The notes under the pieces: model-generated
What the model saw: only the letters and a program-made list of their open reading frames with translations
Database searches by the model: none
Told to the model about the DNA's origin: nothing
Translations under genes and position numbers: made by a program
Part shown: positions 42,558 through 54,062 of the stretch, one piece after another
Position numbering within the stretch: the first letter of the stretch is position 1
Layout of the letters: every line of letters begins with the position of its first letter
Origin: Odontocerum albicorne
Taxonomy: Eukaryota > Arthropoda > Insecta > Trichoptera > Odontoceridae
Assembly: GCA_949825065.1 (NCBI GenBank)
Contig: OX463841.1
Coordinates: forward strand, 18,670,479 to 18,734,478
Reading direction: 5' to 3'
DNA length: 64,000 nucleotides

Positions 42558-45557
42558 CATCTTTAGAAGTCCCACCTTGTATCACGTAACCGTCTCACAT
42601 CTTTAGAAGTCTCAACTTGTATCACACAACCATCTCACATCTTTAGAAGTCCCACCTTGTATCACACAACCGTCTCACATCTTTAGAAGTCCCAACTTGT
42701 ATCACGCAACCGTCCACATCTTTAGAAGTCCCACCTTGTATCACACTACCGTCTCACATCTTTAGAAGTCCCACCTTGTATCACACAACCGTCTCACATC
42801 TTTAGAAGTCACAACTTGTATCACAAAACCGTCTCACATCTTTAGAAGTCCCAACTTGTATCACACAACCGTCTCACATCTTTAGAAGTCCCAACTTGTA
42901 TCACGCAACCGTCTCACATCTTTAGAAGTCCCACCTTGTATCACACAACCGTCTCACATCTTTAGAAGTCCCACCTTGTATCACACAACCATCTCACATC
43001 TTTAGAAGTGCCAGCTTGTATCACGCAACCGTCTCACATCTTTAGAAGTCCCAACTTGTATCACGCAACCGTCCACATCTTTAGAAGTCCCACCTTGTAT
43101 CACACTACCGTCTCACATCTTTAGAAGTCCCACCTTGTATCACACAACCGTCTCACATCTTTAGAAGTCCCAACTTGTATCACAAAACCGTCTCACATCT
43201 TTAGAAGTCCCAACTTGTATCACAAAACCGTCTCACATCTTTAGAAGTCCCAACTTGTATCACACAACCGTCTCACATCTTTAGAAGTCCCAACTTGTAT
43301 CACGCAACCGTCTCACATCTTTAGAAGTCCCACCTTGTATCACACAACCGTCTCACATCTTTAGAAGTCCCAACTTGTATCACAAAACCGTCTCACATCT
43401 TTAGAAGTCCCAACTTGTATCACAAAACCGTCTCACATCTTTAGAAGTCCCAACTTGTATCACACAACCGTCTCACATCTTTAGAAGTCCCAACTTGTAT
43501 CACACAACCGTCTCACATCTTTAGAAGTCCCAACTTGTATCACGCAACCGTCTCACATCTTTAGAAGTCCCACCTTGTATCACACAACCGTCTCACATCT
43601 TTAGAAGTCCCACCTTGTATCACACAACCATCTCACATCTTTAGAAGTGCCACCTTGTATCACACAACCGTCTCACATCTTTAGAAGTCCCAACTTGTAT
43701 CACGCAACCGTCCACATCTTTAGAAGTCCCACCTTGTATCACACTACCGTCTCACATCTTTAGAAGTCCCACCTTGTATCACACAACCGTCTCACATCTT
43801 TAGAAGTCCCAACTTGTATCACAAAACCGTCTCACATCTTTAGAAGTCCCAACTTGTATCACAAAACCGTCTCACATCTTTAGAAGTCCCAACTTGTATC
43901 ACACAACCGTCTCACATCTTTAGAAGTCCCAACTTGTATCACGCAACCGTCTCACATCTTTAGAAGTCCCACCTTGTATCACACAACCGTCTCACATCTT
44001 TAGAAGTCCCACCTTGTATCACACAACCGTCTCACATCTTTAGAAGTCCCAACTTGTATCACAAAACCGTCTCACATCTTTAGAAGTCCCAACTTGTATC
44101 ACACAACCGTCTCACATCTTTAGAAGTCCCAACTTGTATCACGCAACCGTCTCACATCTTTAGAAGTCCCACCTTGTTTCACACAACCGTCTCACATCTT
44201 TAGAAGTCCCACCTTGTATCACACAACCGTCTCACATCTTTAGAAGTCCCACCTTGTATCACACAACCGTCTCACATCTTTAGAAGTCCCACCTTGTATC
44301 ACACAACCGTCTCACATCTTTAGAAGTCCCACCTTGTATCACACAACCGTCTCACATCTTTAGAAGTCCCACCTTGTATCACACAACCGTCTCACATCTT
44401 TAGAAGTGCCAGCTTGTATCACACAACCGTCTCACATCTTTAGAAGTCCCACCTTGTATCACGCAACCGTCTCACATCTTTAGAAGTCCCACCTTGTATC
44501 ACACAACCGTCTCACATCTTTAGAAGTGCCAGCTTGTATCACGCAACCGTCTCACATCTTTAGAAGTCCCACCTTGTATCACACAACCGTCTCACATCTT
44601 TAGAAGTGCCAGCTTGTATCACGCAACCGTCTCACATCTTTAGAAGTCCCACCTTGTATCACACAACCGTCTCACATCTTTAGAAGTCCCACCTTGTATC
44701 ACACAACCGTCTCACATCTTTAGAAGTCCCACCTTGTATCACACAACCGTCTCACATCTTTAGAAGTCCCACCTTGTATCACACAACCGTCTCACATCTT
44801 TAGAAGTCCCACCTTGTATCACACAACCGTCTCACATCTTTAGAAGTCCCACCTTGTATCACACAACCATCTCACATCTTTAGAAGTCCCACCTTGTATC
44901 ACACAACCGTCTCACATCTTTAGAAGTCCCACCTTGTATCACACAACCGTCTCACATCTTTAGAAGTCCCACCTTGTATCACACAACCGTCTCACATCTT
45001 TAGAAGTGCCAGCTTGTATCACACAACCGTCTCACATCTTTAGAAGTCCCACCTTGTATCACGCAACCGTCTCACATCTTTAGAAGTCCCACCTTGTATC
45101 ACACAACCGTCTCACATCTTTAGAAGTGCCAGCTTGTATCACGCAACCGTCTCACATCTTTAGAAGTCCCACCTTGTATCACACAACCGTCTCACATCTT
45201 TAGAAGTGCCAGCTTGTATCACGCAACCGTCTCACATCTTTAGAAGTCCCACCTTGTATCACACAACCGTCTCAAATCTTTAGAAGTCCCACCTTGTATC
45301 ACACAACCGTCTCACATCTTTAGAAGTCCCACCTTGTATCACACAACCGTCTCACATCTTTAGAAGTCCCACCTTGTATCACACAACCGTCTCACATCTT
45401 TAGAAGTCCCACCTTGTATCACACAACCGTCTCACATCTTTAGAAGTCCCACCTTGTATCACACAACCGTCTCACATCTTTAGAAGTCCCACCTTGTATC
45501 ACACAACCGTCTCACATCTTTAGAAGTCCCAACTTGTATCACGCAACCATCTCACAT
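42558..45557 (+). repeat. satellite, 40-bp unit, about 75 copies, with higher-order blocks
   Basis: The unit is CGTCTCACATCTTTAGAAGT followed by CCCACCTTGTATCACACAAC. Variant positions (CCACC/CCAAC/GCCAGC; CACACAAC/CACGCAAC/CACAAAAC/CACACTAC; and a 38-bp unit CGTCCACATC) mark individual units. In the right part the variant order repeats exactly every 600 bp (15 units): GCCAGC units at 44401, 44521 and 44601 recur at 45001, 45121 and 45201. In the left part the 38-bp unit recurs at 42711, 43070 and 43709. The first and last units are more diverged, as expected at array edges. No unit encodes a protein with any known motif. Confidence 0.97.
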
Positions 45558-45597
45558 TTGAAAAGACAACTTCCGTCATTGATTGCACAATATTATA

Positions 45598-45792
45598 TTA
45601 CTCTATCGTTGTATACAAAGTGGCAGAATTATTGCCATGTGGTATAATCTCTTCAAACAAAAATGTGTTAAAGAGGCCTGAAGTGACCAGAAATCATGCT
45701 GACACCCTTTTAAAAAAATCGATGCTATCGGCAATCGAGACCACAACCCTTGATTTGGATGACAAGTGTCTTATCAACTAGGTCATGGAGGT
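45598..45792 (-). mobile_element. tRNA-headed SINE, family 1, copy 5
   Basis: Minus strand: CCTCCATGACCTAGTTGATA (A box region), a degraded B box GGTCTCGATTGCC, body GATTTCTGGTCACTTCAGGC and tail TTTGAAGAGATTATACCACA, then TGGCAATAATTCTGCCACTT. It adjoins the satellite edge and has a second copy 70 bp away in the same orientation. Confidence 0.8.
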
Positions 45793-45861
45793 TGGTTGAA
45801 AAATAATGTCACATGTTATTGTACTGGAGCATTTCCTGGTCTCAGGTATTCTGATGTTATA

Positions 45862-46055
45862 TGTATGACTACAAGGTAGATTTATTTCTATGTGTCAATC
45901 TCTTTCAACCAACCATAAAGACGTTTAGATATCTTAAGTGGAAACCAGACTAGAACCTTTTTTTTAATGAGTTCCAATGGGAATCTAATCCGCAACCCTT
46001 GGGTTGACAGACAAGAGTCTTACCAATTATACCACGGAGGTCATCAATGACTTGT
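45862..46055 (-). mobile_element. tRNA-headed SINE, family 1, copy 6
   Basis: Minus strand: GACCTCCGTGGTATAATTGG (A box), TTAGATTCCCATTGG in the B-box position, body AGTCTGGTTTCCACTTAAGA and tail TGGTTGGTTGAAAGAGATTG followed by AATAAATCTACCTTGTAG. Well preserved along its whole length. Confidence 0.82.
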
Positions 46056-47158
46056 AACGAACTCTTTGAAAATGAGATTATTCATAGTTTCTCGTCACAA
46101 CCAATAGCTTTATGCGCGTTGCATAAGCACGTACCTATAAAGTCAACCGCCAATAAAGTTATTTTTTTTTAGTTCAAATATTTCTGTAATATAATCAGAC
46201 ATACTCGTACAATATAAAAGAACAATTTTGACCACCAAAAGGTGAAAATATGACTAAATATAAGACATGCATATGCATTGATAATAGAACATATAAATTA
46301 TTTCTGAACACTATTCAATATATTTCCTCTCCAAGGATAATATCGATTCACACATATAAAACATAACCGTGTATCATTAATTTGTTTACTGTATTTAAGA
46401 TTTTTCATTGCATCAAAATGAATACCATCAATGATACACGTAACGTAACATATTCAAGCCGTCCGTCCCATATACTCGTATGGCATATATGATAGAATCC
46501 TATCAAGAGAGGAATAGGATCGGCATACTGATCTCATTTACCTATAAGATGCAACCCAACCGTGAAGATATGATAATACTCGTGCATATGGTGCGAGTAC
46601 TCCATTCCTCTTCACGCAGCACCTACTTATACTATAGTTCATATCTTTCCATATTGGATATATAATATTCAATATTAAGTACTTGAACTTGAAGTGATAC
46701 AATTACACATATGATATTACTTGGAACGTCAAAGAAAGGTATGGCTTATTCTTGAATGACTTCCGTCTTCCGTTTAGTTTTAAAGTTTTATAATTCGTCA
46801 TTAGTTTTATAATTGTAAGAAGCTTTTCTTTCACCCTCGACTTTGATATCCACCCAAACCCCTACCAAAATAATAGTAAAGTCTACTTTAGTTTTTCAAT
46901 AAGGTTGTTTTTATATTTTTTTAATGTGGTTTTTTGAACAAAGTAATATATGGAACAAACATTTCCCAGAGGCTAAACCTATATACAAATTTATATCTTA
47001 ACTTAACTAATTTATACGTTATAATTATGAATTAACTTAGTTTTAATTTCCTACATAACATTTTATTTTTTAATAATCTTAATGTACGAGTATATTATAA
47101 TTTCTTAGAAATAGTTAACACCTACATACTATTTATAACTAGATAACAATTCTTACAA
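46056..47158. other. unassigned AT-rich sequence
   Basis: Three motifs of the TACGAGTA/TACTCGTA type (46202, 46473, 47085). No gene seen. Confidence 0.5.
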
Positions 47159-47159
47159 C

Positions 47160-47240
47160 TATCTACCGGCCGCACTCTTTAATATGTTCGCATTATCAAT
47201 GCGAATATGTTGAAGGACACAAAACGAATGAATGAATTGA
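47160..47240 (+). mobile_element. SINE family 2, 3' end only
   Basis: ACCGGCCGCACTCTTTAATA, then the hairpin TTCGCATTATCAATGCGAA, then ATGTTGAAGGACAC and GAATGAATGAA. The hairpin has the same position and form as in the 5.1-kb copy (AATTGCCAATT core) but with different, still complementary arms. Confidence 0.6.
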
Positions 47241-47489
47241 TTTTCATTTCATTCTTTGAACATAAAAACATGATCTAAGAAAAAATGTCAATTTTATTGT
47301 TGGAGATATCCTTTATGATAATGACATGATATAAAAATCGAAATCTTCGAATAGAAACTCATAAAATTTATTTAAATTTCATATTCTAGGAAAGTCATAG
47401 CGACTTTGGCCATACATATTCATTTTTGAATAAGTAACGCACTGCTTCAGCAAATCTGTACTATTCTACCAAGTACCCATTTCCCACCA

Positions 47490-48200
47490 ATTGCAAGAAA
47501 TTCTAGCCAGGGATGGAAGTGTATTTGTCAAAATAAACAATGAAAAACAAGTGTACTTTAGCCACTGTCTCAAATATATTTCATTGCATATTTATAATAT
47601 GTTAAGCAGTGATCTTATTTCTGATTTTTTTTTAAATAGTAAATTTAACCGAAGTCATAGGTTATACCCCCGAAATCTAAACGGAAAACAAACCTGTGCC
47701 ATTCGAGAGGAGTGCCACATATGGTCACTATTGTATACTATCCTTAACTGTCCCGCTACCTCCTTTTATCTCACCAAAAAAATTTTACTTGCCGATCATG
47801 GATTTTTGCTACGTTCAAACCGGATATTGTTTAGAGGCTTTCCCAGTTCTCCACCCTTCTTTTTTTACGTCATCCATTACTGCCCATGCAGCGAGACTAG
47901 AGCCAGTTACCAACTTATGTTAGACATGTTCCGTCATTAGCATGTTTTAATTTAAAAATAACATCATTCATTCATTTCGAGTCAATAATGTTACATGTTC
48001 CATTCTCAGTTTCCCTCTCCTGGTGCATTATTAATAGAACACCTTATTTTTCCTTTCATTTCATGATACTCGTATATCACTTTTACTGTGTTTATACTGT
48101 TCATGTTTTGTGTACAAATTAATAATAATTTTGAATAATTTTTGCAGCCATATAACTTCCTTTACATTTGTCTGGTTGGTTGGAAGAGATAGTTCTAAGT
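47490..48200 (+). pseudogene. LINE family A 3' end, plus copy
   Basis: Frame 47491-47940 reads near its end CHIWSLLYTILNCPATSFYL, then ADHGFLLRSNRILFRGFPSS and FFYVIHYCPCSETRASYQL. This matches the minus-strand copy at 30.5 kb (SLLYNILNCPATSSYF, DHGLALRSN, YVIFYCPCSET) in the same order. The 3' tail at 48130-48200 is ACATTTGTCTGGTTGGTTGG and AAGAGATAGTTC. The 5' part of the 149-codon frame has no recognisable motif, so its start is not meaningful. Large parts of the 3' untranslated region differ from the sister copies. Confidence 0.7.
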
Positions 48201-49164
48201 GATTGTTATATAATTGAGTGAATTAAACAAATAAATTACACAGGGCGAGGTTAGAACCAACGCACATAAGTCAAACGTTACTGCACATCCATACATCTCA
48301 TTAGCAAAAAATACGTTAAATTCATCTGATTTTCGTATTTTTTAAAAATAGATCTAATTTAATTAAATTTAATCAATGCAATCGTTCAAAAATATACTAT
48401 ATAAAGCCTAAACTTTTCAAATCAGAAATAACACTTATAAATCAAAATTGCAGATTTCTTTCTATATCGAGAAGAAACGCCAGATGAAAATAGAGTCACA
48501 GCGTCCCGAAATAATTCGGATCGGCAAAAGCAGTTAATCAATACCTACGGGTTTCTAGATGGCTGGTCCCTCAGAGATTCTCGAGGCAGTTCGATCCCAA
48601 CGGTCCGCGGTCTTGAGCCGGGGGATGCGAGCCTACGAGTATAGCCGGGTCGGACTAGGCGGCCTACCAGATAATCAATATGAGTTGTCAATTTCCAAGC
48701 CCGCTCTGGATACATTTTCTATAGGAAAGACGAAGTTTTCGTTCACATTTAATCAGTCATTTACTTGTTCTTTCTTCTTTTGTATATATAAAATGGTCAC
48801 GAAAATTACCTTTATTGGCAAACAACGTTATTTATTTCAATCCAAAAAATGTTCATCTTATGTATAGGAGCCTAATATGTCGGTACATAATACCACCTGA
48901 GTGCATTTTTACAAAAACCATCCAGAGCGGGCATTGTTACTCGTGTAATAACATAATTTATAGATAATCTGCTGAATAAACTATCAATCAAAAATGACTA
49001 CATATATCATACTATATGTTATGTATTGGCAAACACAGTTATTTATTTCCATCCAAAAAAGTTAATCATGGTCATATTGGATTGTCTTGTTGGATTTGTT
49101 TAACTTTTGGCGGCAGGAAATTCCAAAAACTGCGAATGTAAAACTGATATTTTTGTCATCGTAC
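48201..49164. other. unassigned sequence
   Basis: A small G+C-rich patch at 48550-48680 lies at the start of a 102-codon frame (48559-48867) that I do not recognise. One TACGAGTA at 48634-48641. ATTGGCAAAC(A)ACGTTATTTATT-type segments at about 48817 and 49026 look like a short dispersed repeat. Confidence 0.4.
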
Positions 49165-49290
49165 TTACGTACGAGTACATACCATCACGCAATTTCCTTG
49201 TTGGGATAGGCAGAAGACAGAACGCCAAACTTTCATATTAAGACATACAATCTTCGCCTTCTCAACATCATTCTCTTACTCCTTACATTT
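49165..49290 (-). mobile_element. LINE family B tail fragment
   Basis: Minus strand: a short stretch matching the C-terminal codons, then TCTGCCTATCCCAACAAGGA and AATTGCGTGATGGTATGTAC. A TACGAGTA motif sits at 49170-49177, at the very end of the tail. Confidence 0.7.
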
Positions 49291-50034
49291 TTTTTGATGA
49301 TTTATGATTATAGAATAAAACATGTTTTTTCGGCAATGTATCAAATTAACGTGATAATTTTAATGTAGATTACTTAAAAACATGCACAAGTAAAAGTCCT
49401 GTTTGATTACGAATATGCTCTGTAAAAACGGATCGGGCATGTCCTTGTTAAAACGAGAAGAAATGTAACCGATATTGCGAAGACATCTGCAAGTAGGGGT
49501 AGGAGTGATGACGTCAAAGGTCAATAAGGTTCGGAACTTCTTGACCTTACCATAGTTACGCCATTGCACCGTTAGAATTTCGTGAAAATACACCCTGAAA
49601 CCGACTATCCGGTGTATTTAAGAATGGTGTAGGTGGAATTCGTTGGAATATTTTCCCTCACCTTTCCCACCTTCCCACACATTGGTGAATGCTATTGGTA
49701 CTTAGAATCTGGATGTGGAGGTTGACATCGAAATGCAATTACAGTTTACTAATTGATCGAGATTTATGCCCCCCCCCCCCCCCCCCGTTTTCAATAATCG
49801 ACTCATGCTTTCTGTAAAAAACCACTCCGGACCTCTGTAATATAGCGGGGATTTCATTGCTGAAGCAACGAACTGAAGATATTATGGAACGAAAAAAGGG
49901 ATTGTGCATTATTCATTTGACCATAGGTCTTTTAATATTCGACTTTATTATATCATAACATGAAGTATCTTGTTTTTATAGGCATTTTTTACTATAACAA
50001 TTTAAATGCTACTTTATCTTATAAAATATTTAAA
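49291..50034. other. unassigned sequence with an 18-base C run
   Basis: An uninterrupted run of 18 C lies at 49769-49786. No gene seen. A 77-codon minus-strand frame (49360-49593) has no motif. Confidence 0.5.
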
Positions 50035-50450
50035 AAATGATGAAAATAAAGTATATGGAGTAGGAATGAGAGTGTTGCATAGAATGTGTGGCAAAACAAT
50101 GTATGGCAGAATAAGAAATAAATACATTAAGAAATAATGCGGCTTGAAATAAGGTGCATTACTTAAGATGAAGAATAAATTAAGAAGGAGCATTGAGATG
50201 GTCCGGCCACGAAGAGAGAATGAATGATGAAAGCTTCACAGAAATAATTTACACAAGTAGGAAAAATAAGGTATAAGAAGTTTGGAAAGGCCTAGAAAAA
50301 CGTGGTGCGACCAAATTAATTTGTAATAGGAGTGTATGCATTACGAGGTGTATTGATGTGACAGAAGCAAAATATGTTTGCCAGGATATAATGAAGTGGA
50401 CATCTGTTTTCTCCGTCTACCCCCAATAGGGGCAGGGCGTGATGGTGACA
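50035..50450 (+). pseudogene. LINE family B 3' end, plus copy
   Basis: Broken frames read GVGMRVLHRMCGKTMYGRIR, then IRWSGHEERMNDESFTEIIY, then RPRKTWCDQINL and RCIDVTEAKYVCQDIMKWTS, with the tail TCCGTCTACCCCCAATAGGG and GCAGGGCGTGATGGTGAC. The order and motifs match the 39.3- and 56.3-kb copies. Two or more frameshifts; inactive. Confidence 0.8.
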
Positions 50451-50699
50451 ATAGTGATAATCTTATAACGTAAGAAAATAGAAAACTTTTCTTGATTTTC
50501 GTTATTCGCTAACAGCACAAACACAAACAAATTAAAATAACGTTAAAACATTTAACATACCATAACATATATTCTATAACAATATTTTAAAATTTTATTG
50601 ATTTTCGGTTTAGTAAAAACTAAAGACCTCTTAAAAATTACATTACTATAGTGAAAATGGTATTTTTACTAAAAATCGAATAATTGTGTTTTTGCATAA

Positions 50700-51345
50700 C
50701 TCTTCTTCTTTCTCTTAACTTGACCTGTGGTCTATTATCATCAGGACCGTCTCCCACCCATCCTTTCATCTTTTTGGAGATATACTTGGGGGACGACTGC
50801 TGGCGGATAGTTCATGCATTGTCACGTAGGGAACCTTCGTGTTATCCATTCCTTCCATGTGGGCTCGCCAGTATTCTCTACTTCACATATACACACTATA
50901 CATCTGAAATATCTGACATGCATCTGAATACGGAAGTTTCGAAATATCTGTAGGTATCTTCTAGCTGGCATCATTTATGGTTAGAACAACAGCGGTATCT
51001 AATCGCCTTCGAACCTCTAACTTTCGATCTTGATTAATGAAAACACCTTTGGCAAATGCTTTCGCTTTAGTCCGTCATCTTGCCTACAATAACTCGGAGG
51101 GTTTTCTGCTCTAGAGTCTATCCCGTATCATGATTGGGCACATACATATATGCTTTGTATTTTTTTTTTGACCTTACTGTCTATTTTCATGTGTTTTCCG
51201 AAGACATCAACGGTTCCGGTTTTCGGAGACATCAGGCATCCGGCGACATCAGCTGTTTTATTTACTTGAGCTCTTATTTCTTTCTGGAGGACATTGTAGC
51301 TGAGCAAATTGATACCTAGATATTTCGATTCCTTCACTTATTCAA
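50700..51345 (-). pseudogene. LINE reverse transcriptase C-terminal region (SKYLGI type)
   Basis: The minus-strand frame 51337-51128 reads ESKYLGINLLSYNVLQKEIR, then AQVNKTADVAGCL. In a widespread insect LINE group this block is FKYLGVxISSxxxxxxEIRxQVNKAxxxAGCL. Further down the minus strand, broken pieces such as EWITRRFP and QKDERMGGRRS correspond to the EWNxHISRM and GRRSxGRPxxRW segments at the C-terminus. The block between is degraded. Frame breaks throughout. Confidence 0.6.
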
Positions 51346-52154
51346 TATGTTTGTCATCAATTATAAGTTGACATCTCGTTGTTAAATATTTATAATAGTT
51401 TTCTCTACAGATTTAATCATTCATCTACTGCTGAAATAATCATATGTGTGAATTGCATATAAAGCACAATTAGTTTGGAATAAAGTAGCTGAAAAAATAC
51501 ATCTTAAATACCATGTTTGCTTACTATATTTTCCTAACCACACATAAAATGCGTCTTCAGTACTGTTTAACATATGTAAACATATCCGAGTGTTTTATGT
51601 ATAATGCAAGGAAAACTTTCTTGTGCAGTCTTGTTTCTGTTTTGCAAATGTTTTGTTTCTGTTTTCTTTAGATTTTTATGTAATTTGAACTGGAAAGTTT
51701 GCATATCAAATTAGGTTTATTTTAAGATATTTTCGAATGTTAATCCTTAAACAAAATAATAGAAAGATATTTGTATACATAAAACGGTCGTCAAAAACAC
51801 TATTTTCGGTAACATCCTCGTTGGCTCCGAGGTCAATACGAAATGCTCAAATTGAGAAATAGCTAATGTGGTTAATTCTTTCAGTATTTCTGTACTGCAA
51901 AATAGAATGGGTTGCATGTACACCTACTCGTACCTATATGTTGTTGAGTGTTGGCAGATTGATGCTGATGGCATTCAATGGGATTCTTAAGTTCACACTA
52001 TTTGAGGGATGCTACATGGAAAGTAGGCTCTATAGTTAATCTATGGAAACTAAATAGCACCAGAAAAATTAATGAAAATACCAATTCCATGCTAACATGC
52101 ATGATTACCTACATTAAAATTAATCTTGAGTTTATTAAATATTTATTTTTATTT
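51346..52154. other. unassigned AT-rich sequence
   Basis: One TACTCGTA at 51925-51932. No gene seen. Confidence 0.5.
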
Positions 52155-52850
52155 ATTTATTTAACACTTTTATTGCAATACAATCTGGCGGGCTTATTGC
52201 CAGGCGGCAATCTCTTCCAACCAACCAGACAAAAGTAAATGAAGCAAGTTACGTGGTCGCATAAATCATTCAAATGACTATCCATCCCCACGAAATCAAT
52301 AAACATATATGTGAGAACATGCCCACAAACCCCACAAAGACGGACAATCACCCGAACATTATTTTTCATATAAAGTGAGATATCATCAATCAAAAGGAAA
52401 GGAAGGGATGGTGGAGAGGAAAGGAAAAGAAAAATCAGGAATGAAACACGTTATTTTACTGACTAGAAATTAAGAGATTTTTCAGTCGCTTCTTAAAGCA
52501 TGCCAAGGACGGAGCGAGTCTTATATTGGTTTGTAACTGATTCCAGAGTCTCACTGCATGGACAGTAAAGAAGAGCGGTGAACTGGAAAGGCCAATAAAC
52601 AATCTCTGTTTGAGCGTAGCGCTAATCCATGATTGGAAAGACGCTGAAAATTTTCGGCGAGATAAGAGGGTGCGGCGGGACAGTTAAGGATATTATACAA
52701 TAGAGACAGTATGGGAATTTGGCGTCTATTTCTAACATTCAACCAGTTCAATGCCTTCTGGTATGAAGTTATATGATCGTACTTTCGTAGGTTGAAAATA
52801 AATCTTAGGCACACATTTTGAAGACGTTTTATTTTTATATTTACTTTGAA
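52155..52850 (-). pseudogene. LINE family A 3' end, longest copy
   Basis: Minus strand, frame 52814-52551: RKYDHITSYQKALNWLNVRN, then RRQIPILSLLYNILNCPAAP, SYLAENFQRLSNHGLALRSN and RDCLLAFPVHRSS. These are the C-terminal blocks of the group. The untranslated region follows and ends in TCTGGTTGGTTGGAAGAGAT, then TGCCGCCTGGCAATAAGCCC and GCCAGATTGTATTGCAATAA at about 52165-52233. This terminal 60-70 bp is what SINE family 1 shares. A CAATAAA-type signal and an A/T-rich end follow. Confidence 0.78.
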
Positions 52851-52894
52851 AAAATAGTCGTATTAAATTGTTTTTAATACATTTTTAATATCTC

Positions 52895-52990
52895 TATAAC
52901 ATTAGGTTCGATTCCCGAGTTCGAGCGCCTTTGAGGAGAGTCTGCTCTCTAAACGGCGCTATATAAATTGTCATTTTATTATTATTATTA
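52895..52990 (+). mobile_element. LINE family C 3' tail, plus copy
   Basis: TTAGGTTCGATTCCCGAGTT, GAGCGCCTTTGAGGAGAGTC and CTCTCTAAACGGCGCTATAT, ending in ATTATTATTATT. It matches the minus-strand tail at 16.2 kb. The (TTA)n end is the presumed 3' terminus of the LINE and is followed directly by a mariner terminal repeat. Confidence 0.78.
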
Positions 52991-53020
52991 TACGAGAGGT
53001 CAGTCCGGAAGATTGATTTA
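52991..53020 (+). mobile_element. mariner terminal repeat, related family
   Basis: TA-CGAGAGGTCAGTCCGGAA at 52991 resembles the terminal repeat of the DD34D mariner at 3.46 and 6.45 kb (CGAGGGGAGGTCAATAA), with CGAG conserved. No transposase follows, and no second end was found in the next 2 kb. Confidence 0.5.
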
Positions 53021-53886
53021 TTTCACTGTATGACGCGTTGTTTCTCAAAGTAACCGTGCCTTGATTTATATTTTATGGTGTTAACACCGTGAAATATGAA
53101 TAAACGTTCGATTATCCCAGCGTGACTTTCTTATTATTTCAACAAGATGTTTAATTCTACTACTGTATAAACTTCAAGTTTGAAATCTCGTGATTACGTG
53201 AGAATATTTCTTTAACTCGAATCATTCACACTTAGAAAACTCTTATCAGAATAATACAGAATTGTTGGGAAATTGTATAATTGCTTTTAATTCCATAACA
53301 ACTTATTTGAACACACTTTTTACAGTTTTCTTCGTCCATACTTATATAATAAATATCTTATAGTACACCTTTTGTTTATTTTTAATTTTCCTCATTGATA
53401 TCCAAATCAATTTATTTTTTATTATACTTAAATTTCGTTTTCTTCCTTTCTCTACTGTTTTACGAGTATAATAACACGTTTCATTTCCGTCTACCTATTA
53501 TTATTGAATTCAACAAATCATTGTAACATATGACTTCAAGACATCTTCAGCCAATGGCGGGAGGCAGGGGCAGGGGCAGGGGCACGGGCTCTTGTAACTT
53601 TACTATCACGACATACTCGTACTTATCTATCCTCACAAATAAATATCTTCAATTTTATTTATTTTATGATTTCTTTGTTTTTTCTTGTAAAACCATGGAT
53701 TTAAACTGTGAGTTGACTACTTATTGAGATCAAATCATTCAGTTTTCTTTCAAACTCGTATATCAATACATTGTCCCATCCATAGAACCATATTTATCAT
53801 ATTAACACCTGAATGTGTTTTCAGTCCCTATATTCATATACTCGTATAGTAGAAGAAAACAAAGTTAAGTGTTTTACTTTATTTTA
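53021..53886. other. unassigned AT-rich sequence
   Basis: Contains a G-quadruplex-type run (53559-53588) and three motifs of the TACGAGTA/TACTCGTA type at 53461, 53614 and 53839. No gene seen. Confidence 0.5.
53559..53588 (+). repeat. G-quadruplex-type GGGGCA repeat
   Basis: Runs of G at 53559-53561, 53567-53570, 53573-53576, 53579-53582 and 53586-53588 with loops of 2-5 bases. It fits the usual G-quadruplex pattern on the plus strand. Context is otherwise AT-rich. Confidence 0.75.
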
Positions 53887-54062
53887 TATTAGGTGTTAAC
53901 ATAAGTTGTGTCCGTTTTTTTTTTCAATTTAAAAATTAGCACCAAAAGTAAAACAAAATGGTATATGTTATACGTCATTCGAAAGAACATTTTCTGCTCT
54001 ACAAGATATTGTATTTGCTTTTATGTTACATGTATTATTTTATTTGATTACAAGTCTTCAAA

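Noticed and set aside
42558..45557. CRISPR-like look of the 40-bp array
   Set aside because: Units follow each other directly with no unique spacers, and the context is eukaryotic. It is a satellite.
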